Source of the DNA: Epiperipatus broadwayi
Lineage: Eukaryota > Onychophora > Udeonychophora > Euonychophora > Peripatidae
NCBI GenBank assembly: GCA_028023455.1
Contig: JAQFVV010006222.1
Coordinates: 544,001 to 608,000, forward strand
Length of the DNA: 64,000 nucleotides
Direction: 5' to 3'
Shown: one piece after another, positions 61,201-64,000 of the stretch
Numbering within the stretch: position 1 is the stretch's first letter
Layout of the letters: each line of letters opens with the position of its first letter
Program-made: the position numbers and the translations under genes
Notes under the pieces: generated by a model
Told to the model about the DNA's origin: nothing
The model's input: the letters and a program-made list of their open reading frames with translations, nothing else
Databases searched by the model: none

Positions 61201-62556
61201 CATTTCATTTTTAATAATATCAATAAATAAAAATTGTAAAATGTGTACAGATATATATAAATAGTATAATGCTTTAGTCTCTCTATATATCAAGAGATTG
61301 CATACAAAAGCGTTCACTTTTGAATGCAGAAAACGCCTACAATTTTTAAACTATAATTTATTACATCTGTATTATATGTGAACATTGTATTTAAAGCAGT
61401 TTGAAAATATTACTTGCATATAGCTTTGATAATTACACACATAATGATCAATCCAATATTTAAGATTAACATTTTGTAAATAATTAATATCAGCATAATA
61501 TTTATGTGAAAAAAAAAAAAAAACAATTTATTATAATAATAAAAATATTTGATAAAGATTTATAAGTTGTTTTATAATTTTAATTTGTTTACCAGTAAAA
61601 AAATGTTAATGTTATCCAAATTTAAGCTAAAGCTGATGAGCCTTCTTCCATAATAGTGCTTCATTTGAAATATAGAAGATAGGTAATGATTATGAGGTAA
61701 TCCTATTTATGTTAAATGAAAACATCAAAAAATAGATTATCCTTTTGAGTCTTGCTTATAACAAATTCATTTTGAGAGATTAAAATATAATATTTTCCTT
61801 TTAAAATTCAGTAGCCATTGATTCTGTTCATATGATCAAAATAGTTTTCTTGATAAAAAATCATTCTTGGGTACTTACCAATACAACAATAAATAACGCT
61901 TCAGTCTATTTAAAAGTGCATTTAAAACAAATAATTGCCAATTCTTTAAAATTAATATTTTGCAATTAAACAACTGAATTTCTTTTTAAATTATCCTTTA
62001 ACAAAATCAATTTTTATTTATAAAAAATATATATAATACATTTAAATTAATAATAATAACAACTCACTATTTTAAAATATTAATGATGTCACACTTCTAA
62101 ATTAATAAAATTAATTTCTATACATTTTTTTAATTTATACAACAATGAAATATATTCCAAAGGAATATACTATTTCATTATGTAAACAAAATTTATTTTG
62201 TTGGAAAAAATATTTTTCTGCATAAAAAAAAAACCCTATATATATGTAAAAAGGTAAAATGGTTTATTTTAGGGGAAATGTTTATCCAAAAGCTGCCATA
62301 GAATAATAGTGGAGAGGTGGATCAAGTTTTCCAAATTTCTGATGATGAAGATTTCCAAACTTGATTATTTATTGATTAAGAATAACTAGACATTACATTT
62401 AATATGAAATGAATAATTGTTCGCTAAATATTGGTTATCAGTAAAAATAAATCATAACTGTTTACAGGCATGGTTGAGGCCTCTACATCGATCTAGAATA
62501 AATCTATACTGTAGTTTAAGTAAAATTAAAAAAAGTTTCAAAATAATATTAGTAAC
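58216..62556. other. AT-rich gene-poor DNA
   Basis: There is a trinucleotide ATT/ATC run near 58502-58560 and several A or T homopolymers. Minus-strand frames at 58887-59759 and 60727-60957 have some amino-acid variety but many stops between them and no family motif that I can name; a decayed transposase is possible. Confidence 0.4.
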
Positions 62557-62568
62557 AACAACATATGT

Positions 62569-62671
62569 GCCAAGCATTGGTGGTCGAGAGGTCAGTGACA
62601 CCTGCTTTGTAAGCAGTTGTCCCAGATTAGCGGGTTCGTATCCCAGCTGATGCTATGACACATGGGGAAAA
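62569..62671 (+). mobile_element. tRNA-derived SINE, array copy 1
   Basis: It begins GCCAAGCATTGGTGGTCGAG, has the B-box word GGTTCGTATCCC, and ends GATGCTATGACACATG plus an A-tail. The left flank AACAACATATGT (62557-62568) is repeated at 62672-62683, a 12-bp target duplication. The acceptor arms GCATTGG and CTGATGC pair, the anticodon stem is kept, and a long variable arm is present. Confidence 0.88.
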
Positions 62672-62889
62672 AACAACATATGTATATATGTTATTTTCAC
62701 AAATGCTTAACAGTATAAATTATAGTTAAAAACCATAATAATAATATCATCATCATCACAGGACTTATTGCTCAGAATTTCATATGAAGTTCAAGTACCA
62801 GAAGTAATAAAAAACCAGCCTCAATCCATGGAATTTACACTCCAGAATCTGCCATTTATCATTGCATCAGACTAAACATAAAGTAAGTA

Positions 62890-62991
62890 GTCAAGCATTG
62901 GTGGTCAAGAGGTCAGTGACCGCTGCTTTACAAGCAGTTGCCCCGGGTTAGCGGGTTCGCTTCCTGGCTGATGCTATGACACATGGGAAAA
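62890..62991 (+). mobile_element. tRNA-derived SINE, array copy 2 (recombinant)
   Basis: The body is GTCAAGCATTGGTGGTCAAG ... GGTTCGCTTCC ... GATGCTATGACACATG plus A-tail. Its left flank AAAGTAAGTA is that of copy 3 and its right flank AACAACATGTATATG is that of copy 1, so it has no target duplication of its own. The anticodon arm GCTGC-TTTACAA-GCAGT would place UAC at the anticodon; parent tRNA assignment stays open because the variable arm is long. Confidence 0.85.
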
Positions 62992-63179
62992 AACAACATG
63001 TATATGTTAGTTGCACAATTACTTAACTGTATAAATTATAGTTAATAACCATAATAATAATAATATCATCATCACAGGACTTATTGCTCAGAAGTAATAA
63101 AAAAACAGCCTCAATCCATGTAATTTACACTCCAGAATCTGCCATTTATCATTGCATCAGACTAAACATAAAGTAAGTA

Positions 63180-63287
63180 GTCGAGCATTAGTGGTCGAGA
63201 GGTTAGCGCGAGCTGCTTTACAAGCATTTGTCCCAGGTTAACAGGTTCGTTCCCGGTTGATAGTATGACACATGAGAAAAAAAAAAA
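63180..63287 (+). mobile_element. tRNA-derived SINE, array copy 3
   Basis: The body is GTCGAGCATTAGTGGTCGAG ... AGGTTCGTTCCC ... TATGACACATG with a longer A-tail. It is flanked by AAAGTAAGTA at 63170-63179 and 63288-63297, a 10-bp target duplication. It is more diverged than copies 1 and 2. Confidence 0.85.
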
Positions 63288-63299
63288 AAAGTAAGTAAG

Positions 63300-64000
63300 A
63301 AATTGTATATTTCAATTTGCCATTGTGCTGAAGTTAAATATAAGTAAAGGAAACAGTTGTTCAAATATGTTTGTCAGCATATATACTCAGAGCATTATTT
63401 ACTTTACAGTAACAGATCTCCATATGAACGCCATAACAAACATTATTTCTTTATTTAATTTGTTAATAATCTATTACGTATGCACATGTGTCGAAATATG
63501 GTTTAATAAATAAATAAAAAAAGTAGTGCAGAATGTTTTCTTATATATATAAAAAAAAAACAATTAGCAGCAAATTGGTTAATAGTGTTACTGTTTCTTA
63601 CAAGATTTTGATTTATAGTATTTCCAGCTCTGCTTTTCCTCATTTATACCTAAAGCAATTTTATTAATTAGAATTATGACAGGCAAATTACAAAAAAAAT
63701 GTTTGTTGTTCTTTTTTCTTTCTTTGATTTTATATAGTACAGCTTTAAGCAAAACCGTTTTAAGAAAGTGATAAATTTCTCAAAAACACAAAACACATCC
63801 TCTTAGGCACTCCATCTGAAGAGTTACATTGAGAGGAGTGAAATGATTAATTGGCTGCAATTTACATTGTTACTACTGTTTGTACAAATTAAGTGGATTT
63901 TTCTTTATCAAGTTTTTATAACTTAGCAAATATTTGTAGGTAAAAACACACACACACACATTTTTATTAATTTATAGCCTTGAATCAATTTTAAACTTTT
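63300..64000. other. AT-rich DNA, nothing recognised
   Basis: There is a short (CA)n run near 63945-63960. No gene or element was identified. Confidence 0.45.

Larger units (their letters stand above)
62569..63179 (+). repeat. Tandem duplication of SINE plus spacer
   Basis: Two units (62569-62889 and 62890-63179) each contain a SINE followed by the same spacer. Spacer landmarks are ATAAATTATAGTTAA, ACAGGACTTATTGCTCAGAA, TTACACTCCAGAATCTGCCA and CATCAGACTAAACATAAAGT. The second unit lacks about 27 bp within the spacer. Confidence 0.9.

Noticed and set aside
62569-63179. CRISPR-like array
   Set aside because: There are only three tRNA-like units with ~200-bp near-identical spacers in an animal-type genome; spacer length and identity are wrong.
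62569-63287. A cluster of three functional tRNA genes
   Set aside because: Each body continues into a fixed 3' extension with A-tail and has target-site duplications or recombination flanks, which marks SINEs.

Overview
This window reads as intergenic or intronic DNA from an animal nuclear genome. It is very A+T rich (by eye roughly three quarters; not computed) and full of TA microsatellites, short A/T tracts and decayed mobile elements. I found no host protein gene, rRNA, functional tRNA or prokaryotic feature that I could defend. The mix of elements (a LINE with zinc-knuckle ORF1, an RTE-type LINE, an EN-bearing Penelope element, LTR/Gypsy-type elements with unusual cores, a GTF2IRD2/ZBED-like hAT transposon, a Tigger-like miniature element and a tRNA-derived SINE) points to a metazoan, most likely an invertebrate such as a lophotrochozoan. 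The species cannot be told from this sequence.

Layout. 1-16 kb: gene-free AT-rich DNA with small repeats. These are a compound foldback (2.3-2.9 kb), a 112-bp hAT-type MITE (4.8 kb), two 5'-truncated LINE 3' ends (5.4 and 12.0 kb), a 434-bp tandem duplication (8.05-8.95 kb) running into a 1.1-kb long inverted repeat (8.95-10.09 kb), and a SINE with a 13-bp target duplication (11.9 kb). 16.1-22.4 kb: an almost full-length but broken LINE. 23.95-31.07 kb: a complete LTR element with two 1.68-kb LTRs, a Gag remnant and only the end of integrase, most of pol being deleted. 32.5 kb: a foldback element. 34.3-42.8 kb: a second LTR element with two 1.5-kb LTRs, whose only good reading frame is an intact 252-residue coiled-coil, basic protein followed by 4.4 kb of apparently non-coding DNA. 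42.8-46.06 kb: an RTE-type LINE on the minus strand, inserted exactly at the outer edge of that element. 46.64-50.87 kb: a hAT transposon with 8-bp target duplication and broken transposase. 54.58-57.04 kb: two Penelope-like copies in inverted orientation joined at an 11-bp microhomology. 57.12-58.21 kb: a Tigger/pogo-like non-autonomous element holding a perfect 71-bp hairpin. 62.56-63.30 kb: three SINE copies whose flanks show unequal recombination between SINEs.

How the parts relate. Nothing here looks like a working operon or pathway; the window is a record of successive transposition. The clearest relative order is LTR element 2 into a (TA)n tract, then the RTE at its edge. For the hAT, a neighbouring repeat unit preserves a near-empty site. 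The items most worth a second look are the coding-light LTR element with its intact coiled-coil ORF, the perfect 71-bp hairpin, the inverted Penelope pair, the 1.1-kb inverted repeat and the SINE recombination array. All calls were made by reading; no alignment or database search was run.
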